The position numbers and the translations under genes are program-made. This document shows positions 1-7,415 of a stretch of DNA of 33,793 bases, in pieces; the stretch's first letter is position 1; the number at the start of each line of letters is the position of its first letter. The notes beneath the pieces were generated by a model that worked only from the letters and a program-made list of their open reading frames with translations, had not been told where the DNA came from and made no database searches. The stretch is taken from positions 1-33,793 of the forward strand of contig NZ_JAJGSX010000065.1 in the NCBI RefSeq assembly GCF_021245725.1, written 5' to 3'. The stretch is from Pseudonocardia sp. TRM90224 (GTDB lineage Bacteria; Actinomycetota; Actinomycetes; Mycobacteriales; Pseudonocardiaceae).

Positions 1-217
1 GCACGGTGAGTCGACACCTCCGGCACGGTGAGTCGACACCTCCGGCACGGTGAGTCGACACCTCCGGCACGGTGAGTTGTCACTTCCGATACCGCCCGCC
101 CTCCCCGCGCTGTCGACTCACCGTGCTGAAAGTGACAACTCACCGGGCTGAAAGTGACAACTCACCGGGCTGAAGGTGACGACTCACCGTGCTGAAAGTG
201 TCGACTCACCCGCTCAG
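1..217. repeat. Converging arrays of 22-bp repeats (partial at left edge)
   Basis: Three identical 22-bp units (positions 1-22, 23-44, 45-66), starting GCACGGTGAGTCGACAC, are followed by a variant with GTGAGTTGTCAC (67-88). After a 23-base spacer the same unit returns in inverted orientation with the same 22-bp period (112-131, 132-153, 154-175, 176-197, 198-217). The core alternates between GTGAGTCGACAC and GTGAGTTGTCAC. The whole forms a large inverted repeat with arms of about 90-105 bp. It lies downstream of meaB and its left limit is outside the window. There are no unique spacers, so it is not a CRISPR array. The 22-bp period equals about two DNA turns, which would place each core on the same face of the helix. 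Function is unknown. Positions 218-310, up to meaB, show no convincing gene. Confidence 0.9.
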
Positions 218-310
218 GGCGCGGCCAACACGTCGCGGATGAACGTGTCGCCGAGGCACGGAATGCGTGCGCCCCGCACACGTTGCCACCCGGCCCGTCG
301 CGGCGCCGGC

Positions 311-1309
311 CTACTCCCCCGCCAGCCCGAGCCGTCCGAGCAGCTGCTGCGCCGCGAGGGTCGGGGGCAGCTCCCCCGCCCGGACGCCCGCCTCCAGCCC
401 CGGCAGCAGTTCCTTGACGCCGGGGTCGTCGCGGAGGCGGTCCATGAGCTGGTCGCGGACCATCGCCCACATCCACTGCACCTGCTGCCCGGCGCGCTTG
501 CCGGCGAGCTCGCCGTGCTCGTCGAGGGTGCCGCGGTGGCGGCGCACGGCCGCCCAGACCTCGTCGATCCCGCCGCCGGTCTGCGCGCTGCACGGGATGA
601 CGGGCGGCTTCCAGGCCGCGCTCTGTGGCGTGACCAGCCGCAACGCGCTCGTCAGCTCCCGGGCCGCCGCGCGGGCGTCGCGCTCGTGCGGGCCGTCGGC
701 CTTGTTCACCGCGACGACGTCGGCCAGCTCGAGGATGCCCTTCTTGATGCCCTGCAGCGAGTCGCCGGTGCGCGCGATCGTGAGCAGCAGGAACGTGTCG
801 ACCATGCCGGCGACGGCGATCTCCGACTGCCCCACGCCGACGGTCTCGACGAGCACCACGTCGAACCCGGCCGCCTCCATCAGCACGATCGTCTCGCGGG
901 TGGCCCTGGCGACCCCGCCGAGCGTTCCCGCGGTCGGCGACGGCCGCACGAACGCGGCTTCGTCGATCGACAGCCGGGCCATGCGGGTCTTGTCGCCGAG
1001 GATCGAGCCGCGCGTCCGCGTCGACGACGGGTCGACGGCCAGCACGGCCACCCGGTGCCCGTCACCGGTCAGCCGGGTGCCGAGCGTCTCGATGAACGTC
1101 GACTTCCCGACGCCGGGCACACCGCTGATCCCGACCCGCACGGTGCTGCGTTCCGCGGCGTGCGGGAGCAGCTCCACCAGCAGCTGCTGCGCGGCCTGCC
1201 GGTGCTCGGCGCGGGTCGACTCGACGAGCGTGATCGCCCGCGCCAGCAACGAGCGCGAGCCGCCGAGCACGCCCTTGACCAGCGCGGGGACGTCGACGGG
1301 TCGGGGCAT
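311..1309 (-). CDS. meaB: MeaB-type GTPase, methylmalonyl-CoA mutase chaperone
   Basis: This 332-residue G3E-family GTPase protects and reloads methylmalonyl-CoA mutase: it gates cofactor B12 transfer and ejects damaged cofactor using GTP hydrolysis. Visible motifs are the P-loop GVPGVGKST (about residues 63-71), the metal/switch segment VDPSS (92-96), ETVGVGQSE (155-163) and the guanine-specificity motif NKAD (202-205). The C-terminal helical extension used for dimerisation is present. The length is normal for the family. The start lies 10 bases after the mutB stop, and an ATG just upstream (1320) runs into a stop after three codons, so 1309 is the only good start. It is the third gene of a mutA-mutB-meaB operon, which is the usual actinobacterial order. 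Confidence 0.95.
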   Translation of the reverse strand: MPRPVDVPALVKGVLGGSRSLLARAITLVESTRAEHRQAAQQLLVELLPHAAERSTVRVGISGVPGVGKSTFIETLGTRLTGDGHRVAVLAVDPSSTRTRGSILGDKTRMARLSIDEAAFVRPSPTAGTLGGVARATRETIVLMEAAGFDVVLVETVGVGQSEIAVAGMVDTFLLLTIARTGDSLQGIKKGILELADVVAVNKADGPHERDARAAARELTSALRLVTPQSAAWKPPVIPCSAQTGGGIDEVWAAVRRHRGTLDEHGELAGKRAGQQVQWMWAMVRDQLMDRLRDDPGVKELLPGLEAGVRAGELPPTLAAQQLLGRLGLAGE

Positions 1310-1319
1310 CAGTGCCCCA

Positions 1320-3509
1320 TCAATGGTCGAGCGCCGCGGTCAGCTTCTGCAGCAGGTCGACGGCGGCCTCCGCGATCACCGTGCCCGGCCCGAACACCGC
1401 GGCCGCGCCCGCCTCGAACAGCGCGGGGTAGTCGGCCGGCGGGATCACGCCGCCGACGACGACCATGATGTCGGGCCGGTCGAGCTTCGCGAGCTCGTCG
1501 CGCAGCTCCGGCACCAGCGTCAGGTGGCCCGCCGCGAGCGAGTTGACCCCGACGACGTGCACGTCGGCCTCGACCGCTTGGCGCGCCACCTCGGCCGGGG
1601 TCTGGAAGAGCGGCCCGACGTCGACGTCGAAACCGAGGTCGGCGAACGCGGTGGCGATCACCTTCTGGCCGCGGTCGTGCCCGTCCTGCCCCATCTTCGC
1701 CACGAGGATGCGGGGCTGGCGGCCCTCCTCGGCCGCGAACTCGTCCACCAGCTCACGCGCGCGGTCCATGGCCGGATTCTTCCCCGCCTCGGCCGAGTAC
1801 ACGCCCGAAATGATCCGGATCTGCCCGGCGTGGCGCCCGAACACCTTCTCCAGCGAGTCGGAGATCTCCCCGACGGTGGCCATCGCGCGGGCCGCGTCGA
1901 CCGCGAGCGCGAGCACGTTGTCGCCGTCGCCGCGCGGGCTGCCCTCCGCGATCGCCGCGGCGGCGTTCGTCAGCGCCTGGAGCGCGCTCTCGACGGCCCG
2001 GTCGTCGCGTTCCTCCCGCAGCCTGCGCAGCTTCTCGATCTGCTGCGCGCGCACGCCGGCGTTGTCGACCTTCAGGACGTCGATCTGCTCGTCCTCCTCG
2101 ACGACGTACTTGTTGACGCCGATCACCGGCTGGCGACCGGAGTCGATCCGGGCCTGGGTGCGCGCCGCCGCCTCCTCGACCCGCAGCTTCGGGATGCCGG
2201 CGTCGATGGCCTGCGCCATCCCGCCGGCCCGCTCGACCTCGGTGATGTGCGCCCACGCTCGTCGCGCGAGGTCGTAGGTGAGCCGCTCGACGTAGTGGCT
2301 GCCGCCCCACGGGTCGATCACGCTCGTGGTGCCGGACTCCTGCTGCAGCAGCAGCTGGGTGTTGCGGGCGATCCGGGCGGAGAAGTCGGTCGGCAGCGCG
2401 AGCGCCTCGTCGAGCGCGTTGGTGTGCAGGCTCTGGGTGTGGCCCTGCGTCGCGGCCATCGCCTCGACGCATGTGCGGATCACGTTGTTGTAGACGTCCT
2501 GCGCGGTCAGCGACCAGCCCGACGTCTGGCAGTGCGTGCGCAGCGAGAGCGACTTGGGGTTGCTCGGCCCGAACTGGTTGACCAGCTTCGCCCACAGCAG
2601 CCGGGCCGCGCGCATCTTCGCGACCTCCATGAAGAAGTTCATGCCGATCGCCCAGAAGAACGAGAGGCGCGGCGCGAACGTGTCGACCGACAGGCCCGCG
2701 TCGATCCCGGCCCGCAGGTACTCCACGCCGTCGGCGAGGGTGTAGGCGAGCTCCAGGTCGTTGGTCGCCCCCGCCTCCTGGATGTGGTAGCCGGAGATGG
2801 AGATCGAGTTGAACTTCGGCATGTTCCGCGACGTGAACGAGAAGATGTCGGAGATGATCTGCATCGACGGCGCGGGCGGGTAGATGTAGGTGTTGCGGAC
2901 CATGAACTCCTTGAGGATGTCGTTCTGGATGGTCCCGGTCAGCTGCTCCGGCGCGACGCCCTGCTCCTCGGCCGCGACGATGTAGAGCGCGAGCACGGGC
3001 AGCACCGCGCCGTTCATCGTCATGGAAACGGACATCTCGCCCAGCGGGATGCCGTCGAAGAGCTGGCGCATGTCGTAGATCGAGTCGATCGCGACGCCCG
3101 CCATGCCGACGTCGCCGGCGACGCGCGGGTGGTCGGAGTCGTAGCCGCGGTGCGTGGCGAGGTCGAACGCGATCGAGAGGCCCTTCTGGCCCGCGGCGAG
3201 GTTGCGCCGGTAGAACGCGTTCGACTCCGCGGCGGTCGAGAAGCCCGCGTACTGCCGGATCGTCCACGGCTGGGTCACGTACATCGTCGGGTACGGCCCG
3301 CGCAGGTAGGGCGTGATGCCGGGGAACGTCCTGAGGAAGTCGAGCTCCGCCGTGTCGGCCGCCGTGTAGAGCGGCTTGACGGTCACCCCCTCCGGCGCTT
3401 CCCACGCCTCCGGTGCGGGCGTGCCGGCGAGGGCGTCGGCCCAGGTCGTCGAGGGTGCGCCGGGGTCCCGGTCGATGTCGAGGTCGATCTTCGTGAAGTC
3501 GGGGATCAT
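1320..3509 (-). CDS. mutB: Methylmalonyl-CoA mutase large (alpha) subunit
   Basis: This 729-residue protein is the catalytic, adenosylcobalamin-binding subunit that interconverts (R)-methylmalonyl-CoA and succinyl-CoA, linking propionate and odd-chain or branched-chain catabolism to the TCA cycle and supplying extender units. The N-terminal TIM barrel has the substrate segment RGPYPTMY (70-77) and QYAGFSTA (86-93), and the SGYHIQEAGA segment carries the active-site His. The C-terminal B12 domain has the DGHDRG motif (DxHxxG, supplying the cobalt-ligand His), then NSLAAGH and VVVGG. The start at 3509 overlaps the mutA stop as ATGA, which implies translational coupling. A longer reading frame running through to about 5024 is out of frame with mutA and is not the gene. 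Confidence 0.97.
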   Translation of the reverse strand: MIPDFTKIDLDIDRDPGAPSTTWADALAGTPAPEAWEAPEGVTVKPLYTAADTAELDFLRTFPGITPYLRGPYPTMYVTQPWTIRQYAGFSTAAESNAFYRRNLAAGQKGLSIAFDLATHRGYDSDHPRVAGDVGMAGVAIDSIYDMRQLFDGIPLGEMSVSMTMNGAVLPVLALYIVAAEEQGVAPEQLTGTIQNDILKEFMVRNTYIYPPAPSMQIISDIFSFTSRNMPKFNSISISGYHIQEAGATNDLELAYTLADGVEYLRAGIDAGLSVDTFAPRLSFFWAIGMNFFMEVAKMRAARLLWAKLVNQFGPSNPKSLSLRTHCQTSGWSLTAQDVYNNVIRTCVEAMAATQGHTQSLHTNALDEALALPTDFSARIARNTQLLLQQESGTTSVIDPWGGSHYVERLTYDLARRAWAHITEVERAGGMAQAIDAGIPKLRVEEAAARTQARIDSGRQPVIGVNKYVVEEDEQIDVLKVDNAGVRAQQIEKLRRLREERDDRAVESALQALTNAAAAIAEGSPRGDGDNVLALAVDAARAMATVGEISDSLEKVFGRHAGQIRIISGVYSAEAGKNPAMDRARELVDEFAAEEGRQPRILVAKMGQDGHDRGQKVIATAFADLGFDVDVGPLFQTPAEVARQAVEADVHVVGVNSLAAGHLTLVPELRDELAKLDRPDIMVVVGGVIPPADYPALFEAGAAAVFGPGTVIAEAAVDLLQKLTAALDH

Positions 3510-5419
3510 CGGACGTCCTCCAGCGCCGAGTACACGGCGTCGATCACGGCGAGCGCGTCGCACCCTGCGTAGAGCGTCCCGTCGAGGCCGTCGACGTCGG
3601 ACCTGCCGGCCAGCAGGACGTGGCGCGCGCCGGCGTCGCGCAGCGCGGCGACGGTCTCCGCGGCCCGTTCGGTGTAGAGCGCGTCGGTCGAGCAGAGCAC
3701 CGCGACAGGCGTGCCGGCCTCGGCGAACGCGGCGGCCACCTCCTTCGCGGCATCGGTCGGGCCGGCCTCGACGCACTCGATGCCGCCGGCCTGCAGGAGG
3801 TTGCGCGCGAAGCCCGCACGGGCGGTGTAGGCGGCGAGCGGACCGAGGGTCGCGAGGAACGCGCGTGGCCGCGAGCCCGACGCTTCGAGCTGCGCGTCGG
3901 AGCGGTCGCGGAACGTCTCGAACGGCTCGGCGAGCCGGATGCTCGGCAGCCCGCCCCCACCTCTTACAACACCGCCGCGCTCGGGCAGCGGTTGGCGCGG
4001 CACCGGCTTCTCGTCGAGGTCGGGGAACTCGTTCACACCGGTCAGCGACGCCTTCCGGGTCGCGACATCGCGCATCCGCCGCTCCCGCACCGCACCGACG
4101 GCGTCGGCGACGAACCCGGAGTCCAGCGCCGCCACGACGCCGCCCGCCGCCTCGATGTCCTGGAAGAACACCCATCCCGCGCGGGCCAGCTCGTCGGTGA
4201 GCGACTCGACGAACCACGAACCGCCGGCCGGGTCGATCACCCTGGCCAGGTGCGCCTCCTCGACCAGCAGCGCCTGGGTGTTGCGTGCGATCCGGCGGGA
4301 GAACGGCGTCGACGCGCCGATGGCGGCGTCGAACGGGGCCACCGTCACGGCGTCGGCACCGCCGATGCCGGCGGCGAAGCCGGCGACGGTGCCGCGCAGC
4401 AGGTTCACGTACGGGTCGCGGCGGGTCAGCATCACCGGTGAGGCGACGGCGTGCTGCGCCTGCCCGGCCGGCGCGCCGCCGCTGGCCTCCAGCACCCGCG
4501 ACCAGAGCCGCCGCGCGGCGCGCAGCTTTGCGATCGTCGGGAACTGCTCGGCGTTCGCGGCGTAGCGGAACTCCAGCAGCCGCGCGGCGGTGTCGAGGTC
4601 GAGCCCGCCATCGGTGAGCGCACGCAGGTAGGCGACGCCGGCGGCGAGGGCGAACCCGAGCTCCTGCGCGTCGGACGCGCCCGCCGAGACCACCGGTACC
4701 GTGTCCACGACGATCACCTTGACCTGCGGGAACTCGGCGGCGACCCGCTCCGCGATCGGCATCACCGACGTGACGGGCGGGGCGTCCCCGGTCCGGGCGC
4801 GCAGCCCGATCGGGTCGAGCCCGAGCGTCCCGCGCAGCTCCCCGGGTGGCGTGCCGCGCTCGGCGGCGAGCGCGAGGAACGCCTCCGCGGCGGCCTGCGC
4901 ATCGGCGCCGGCGTCGAGCACGACCGGGGCGAGGTCCAGCAGCACGCCGTCGAGCGCCGCCGGCAGGTCGGCGACAGGTGTGCCGCCCTCGCCGAGCACC
5001 AGCCAGATCGACGTGACACCGCACTCCAGGTCGGCAAGCACGGCCGCGTTGGTCGCGGCGGCGTCGGGGTCGGCGTGGCGTTGCCGCACGTCCCAGCCGG
5101 CCGGCACGGGCCCCGCGGCCCGCGAGCCGCGCACGAACGGGGCCGCTCCCGGCACGCCGACCGGGCTCTCCGGAACGTCCTGCGCCGTGTACAGCGGCTG
5201 CACCGCGATGCCGTCGAGGGTGCGTCGGACCAACTTCCGCACGCCGGCGCCGGGATCAGCGCCAGCCCCGATCCGGCCCGACTTGGCCACGACCTGGTCG
5301 ACGAGCCGCACCCACGCGTCCCGGCTGGGCGCCGGGAACTCCGCTGCCAGCGACAGCTCCTCCGGCTCGTCGGGCGCGCTGCGGTCCAGCGCGTCCCCGT
5401 CGACCTTCGCCGTGGTCAT
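3506..5419 (-). CDS. mutA: Methylmalonyl-CoA mutase small (beta) subunit
   Basis: This 637-residue partner of MutB forms the heterodimeric methylmalonyl-CoA mutase of actinobacteria and propionibacteria. It has the same fold as MutB but is non-catalytic: the C-terminal B12-like domain (about residues 490-637) lacks the DxHxxG cobalt-binding motif that MutB carries. Mid-protein segments such as ARNTQALLVEEAHLARVIDPAGGSW are recognisably mutase (shown here in part only: ARNTQALL and VIDPAGGSW). The start at 5419 has a strong ribosome binding site (GGAGGGAG, about 7 bases upstream). It is first in the operon, with 96 bases separating it from the stop of the Rieske gene transcribed in the same direction. 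Confidence 0.95.
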   Translation of the reverse strand: MTTAKVDGDALDRSAPDEPEELSLAAEFPAPSRDAWVRLVDQVVAKSGRIGAGADPGAGVRKLVRRTLDGIAVQPLYTAQDVPESPVGVPGAAPFVRGSRAAGPVPAGWDVRQRHADPDAAATNAAVLADLECGVTSIWLVLGEGGTPVADLPAALDGVLLDLAPVVLDAGADAQAAAEAFLALAAERGTPPGELRGTLGLDPIGLRARTGDAPPVTSVMPIAERVAAEFPQVKVIVVDTVPVVSAGASDAQELGFALAAGVAYLRALTDGGLDLDTAARLLEFRYAANAEQFPTIAKLRAARRLWSRVLEASGGAPAGQAQHAVASPVMLTRRDPYVNLLRGTVAGFAAGIGGADAVTVAPFDAAIGASTPFSRRIARNTQALLVEEAHLARVIDPAGGSWFVESLTDELARAGWVFFQDIEAAGGVVAALDSGFVADAVGAVRERRMRDVATRKASLTGVNEFPDLDEKPVPRQPLPERGGVVRGGGGLPSIRLAEPFETFRDRSDAQLEASGSRPRAFLATLGPLAAYTARAGFARNLLQAGGIECVEAGPTDAAKEVAAAFAEAGTPVAVLCSTDALYTERAAETVAALRDAGARHVLLAGRSDVDGLDGTLYAGCDALAVIDAVYSALEDVR

Positions 5420-5447
5420 CGACGACTCCCTCCGTCGCTTCCCGTGA

Positions 5448-5490
5448 CCGCACCGGTGCGGCTCGTACAGGTCGCAGAGGGGTGATTCTA
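5448..5490 (-). promoter_or_regulatory. Probable mutA leader: -10-like box and 14-bp palindrome
   Basis: On the minus strand a TAGAAT hexamer (5485-5490) resembles an actinobacterial -10 box about 65 bases before the mutA start; no good -35 hexamer is visible at the usual distance. Between it and the start lies a perfect 14-bp palindrome, CCGCACCGGTGCGG (5448-5461), well placed for an operator or an mRNA hairpin. If the promoter is real, the mut operon can be transcribed separately from the upstream Rieske operon. Confidence 0.35.
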
Positions 5491-5515
5491 GTGAGCGGAA
5501 GGGCTGCGTACCTGC

Positions 5516-5962
5516 TCAGGCGAGTGTGATGGCCGTCCCTGAGACGGTGATCTGCTTCGCAGGAAGCGGGGTCGGCGCGGGGCCGTCGGTGACCGAACCG
5601 TCCGCCGCGGCGAACACGCTCCCGTGGCAGGGGCACTTGATGACGCCGTCCGCGACGCTCTCGACCACGCAGCCCTGGTGGGTGCACGTCGCCGAGAACG
5701 CCTTGAACGTCCCCGCGGTCGGTTGGGTGATCACCAGGTCCTGGTCGGCGAAGATCAGCCCGCCGCCGACCGGGATGTCCGCGGTCGAGGCGATCTGCGC
5801 CGCCCCGGAGCCGTTGGCGGCGCCACCCGCGGGGGCGGGCCCGGCCGGGGCCGGCGCCGGTGGGTTCGAACGGCCGGGGCCGTAGCCGGCGCATGCCGTG
5901 AGCGCGGCCGCGCAGGTGCCGCAGGCGCCGATCAGCACGGCCCTGCGTGAGGGCGTAGACAT
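5516..5962 (-). CDS. Rieske [2Fe-2S] lipoprotein
   Basis: This 148-residue exported Rieske iron-sulphur protein probably carries electrons on the outer face of the membrane. The N-terminus has a twin-arginine-like SRRAVL segment (residues 5-10), a hydrophobic stretch and a lipobox-like LTAC (Cys24). A Pro/Ala/Gly-rich linker (about 30-50) follows. The Rieske domain has CTHQGC (Cys93, His95, Cys98) and CPCHGS (Cys110, Cys112, His113), giving the two-Cys/two-His ligand set plus the disulphide pair of Rieske proteins. The start at 5962 follows AGGAG closely. It is the last gene of a three-gene set with a 23-base gap to the membrane protein before it. It is much shorter than the QcrA Rieske subunit of the bc1 complex and lacks that protein's transmembrane hairpin. 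Confidence 0.9.
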   Translation of the reverse strand: MSTPSRRAVLIGACGTCAAALTACAGYGPGRSNPPAPAPAGPAPAGGAANGSGAAQIASTADIPVGGGLIFADQDLVITQPTAGTFKAFSATCTHQGCVVESVADGVIKCPCHGSVFAAADGSVTDGPAPTPLPAKQITVSGTAITLA

Positions 5963-5985
5963 GCTTCTCCTAGAAGAGGATGGGG

Positions 5986-6552
5986 CTAGAAGGTGAGTCC
6001 GGAGGTGCTGAAGAACCACACCGAGGATGTCAGCCAGAGCACTGTGAGCCCGGTGAAGACGAGGCCGCCGAGCACGGGAAGGCTCCAGCCGGGCACGTTC
6101 TTGCGGCTCAGCAGGAGCATCTTCGCGACGAACATGCCGTAGAAGAAACAGCCGGCCAGCGAGTGCACGAGCACCCGCGGCTCGCCGTGCTGGAACCCGA
6201 GCGCGTAGAGGCAGTGCACCGCGACCGGCACCGTGACCAGCACCGCGATCCGGCCCGACCACCGGTGCAGGCCACTCACCCATGGCGGCGACCAGCTCCC
6301 GAACCGGCCGTACATGATCATCGCGGAGATCACCTGCACCACCGCGAGCAGGAACGCGATCGTCGCGAGCCACGCCTTCGCGGACGTGCCGGAGGAGAAC
6401 CCCGCCACGTTGAACGCGAAGAACGCGGCCTGGTGCAGCTGCCCGTACACGCCGATGCCGACGCTGACCGCAACCCCGATCACGAGCGCGAGCAGCAAAC
6501 CTCCGGCGCCGGAGGGTTCCCGCCGGCGCTGGATGCGTACGGTCTCCGTCAT
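5986..6552 (-). CDS. DUF6529-like multi-pass membrane protein
   Basis: This 188-residue integral membrane protein has about five predicted transmembrane helices (roughly 18-36, 59-80, 99-119, 128-148 and 158-180). I recognise it as resembling the actinobacterial DUF6529 family, which has no assigned function. Histidines lie at or within helix ends (His40, His96 in LHRWSGR, His113, His122, His130), a pattern that recalls b-type cytochromes such as cytochrome b561; haem binding is inference. The start at 6552 overlaps the preceding gene's stop as ATGA. Together with the downstream Rieske lipoprotein it could form a small membrane electron-transfer module. In-frame sequence extends further upstream but reads as low-complexity shadow. 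Confidence 0.75.
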   Translation of the reverse strand: MTETVRIQRRREPSGAGGLLLALVIGVAVSVGIGVYGQLHQAAFFAFNVAGFSSGTSAKAWLATIAFLLAVVQVISAMIMYGRFGSWSPPWVSGLHRWSGRIAVLVTVPVAVHCLYALGFQHGEPRVLVHSLAGCFFYGMFVAKMLLLSRKNVPGWSLPVLGGLVFTGLTVLWLTSSVWFFSTSGLTF

Positions 6553-7232
6553 CGTTTGATCACCTTGTCCCCGCCGTCGATGGCGGTGACGGTAACGGGA
6601 ACCCCGTCGATCCGGACAGCACCGAGGTCGGCCGGGTTCAGCGGGGGTGCGGGCTGCGCCACGCCGTTCGCCGACCGGATCCCGACCTGGCTGCCGTCCT
6701 CCAAGACGATCCAGCCGACGCGGTTCGCGACACCCTGCACGTCGGCGCGGCCCTCGTACAGCCCGGAGGGCGGGGTCGCGGCCTTTGCGTCGTACGACCA
6801 CGACTTGTCGGCGACGGTGATCGTGCCCGTCGATTTCTTCTCGTCGACGGTGCCGCTGACGGTCGAGGTGCCGGCGGAGTTCTTCAGCTCGACCGAGCTG
6901 CCCTTCACCTCACCCTCCAGCCAGGCCTCGATCTTCTTGCCGTCGCAGACGTACGCGACCGCCTTGCCGGCCTCCACCGCGATCGCGATGGTCAGCTCCT
7001 TGCCGGGCGTCTGCCCCGCGTAGGCGAGCTTCTCGACGGCGGGCGCGGGCTCGGCGGGAACCTCGGGCGGGACCTCGGCGGGCGGCTGCGGTGGAGCCGC
7101 TTCGGCGTTGGTGGCTTGCGCCGCGGGGGCGGGCGGAGCGGTTGCCGGGTCGCCCGCCCTGTTCGCCACGAACAGGGCCGCGCCGAGAACCGCAACAGCC
7201 AGCAGGGTCAGCAGGGGGCCGGTTCGCTTCAT
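6549..7232 (-). CDS. Membrane-anchored or secreted protein of unknown function
   Basis: This 227-residue protein has an N-terminal hydrophobic anchor (about residues 5-23), a Pro/Ala/Glu-rich linker (about 28-65) and a soluble region that looks beta-rich. The region has alternating short hydrophobic strands and small glycine-containing turns, and a single Cys in the AYVCDG segment. I do not recognise a named domain. It is the first gene of the operon that continues into the DUF6529-like protein and the Rieske lipoprotein, with a 4-base ATGA overlap, so a role in the same extracytoplasmic module is likely. The ATG at 7232 is preceded by GGAGAC. A SigL-type promoter ends only 6 bases before this ATG, so the transcript could be leaderless or nearly so. 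Confidence 0.8.
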   Translation of the reverse strand: MKRTGPLLTLLAVAVLGAALFVANRAGDPATAPPAPAAQATNAEAAPPQPPAEVPPEVPAEPAPAVEKLAYAGQTPGKELTIAIAVEAGKAVAYVCDGKKIEAWLEGEVKGSSVELKNSAGTSTVSGTVDEKKSTGTITVADKSWSYDAKAATPPSGLYEGRADVQGVANRVGWIVLEDGSQVGIRSANGVAQPAPPLNPADLGAVRIDGVPVTVTAIDGGDKVIKR

Positions 7233-7238
7233 GTCTCC

Positions 7239-7266
7239 TACACGGATCGCGAGCGAGGACGGTTCA
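7239..7266 (-). promoter_or_regulatory. SigL-type promoter of the Rieske operon
   Basis: Read on the minus strand, the sequence has TGAACC (7261-7266), a 16-base spacer and CGTGTA (7239-7244). This matches the promoter consensus published for mycobacterial SigL (TGAACC in the -35 region, CGTGTR in the -10 region). The same motif with the same 16-base spacing faces the other way in front of the sigma gene. The -10 box ends 6 bases from the ATG, so transcription would begin at or next to the start codon. Confidence 0.75.
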
Positions 7267-7321
7267 GGAGCAGCGATATGAAAGCACGGGTGCGCTTTCA
7301 CAGGCGTTTCAGCCGGCGCGG

Positions 7322-7349
7322 TGAACCGTTCGGTGGCCGCGTCCGTGTG
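7322..7349 (+). promoter_or_regulatory. SigL-type autoregulatory promoter of the sigma factor gene
   Basis: TGAACC (7322-7327), a 16-base spacer and CGTGTG (7344-7349) lie 66 bases before the sigma factor start. The hexamers and spacing match those on the opposite strand at 7239-7266. ECF sigma factors commonly transcribe their own gene, so this is the expected autoregulatory site. Confidence 0.75.
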
Positions 7350-7415
7350 GTCGATCGTGACGGATAGGGTCCGCCCTTCTCGAACCCACATTGCCCGGAC
7401 CCGAACGGAGGGCGC

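Noticed and set aside
1..217. CRISPR array
   Set aside because: The repeats are contiguous, without unique spacers, change orientation midway, and there are no cas genes.
214..279. A minus-strand 21-codon frame (GTG start, ending ...GDTFIRDVLAAP) between the 22-bp array and meaB
   Set aside because: It reads like protein, but it is too short, has no visible ribosome site and no supporting context. It may be a gene remnant or chance.
267..3572. A plus-strand open frame of about 1100 codons antisense to meaB and mutB
   Set aside because: It is rich in Arg, Ala and Val-Asp-His runs, shows no domain, and lies opposite two clear enzymes. It is a GC-bias shadow.
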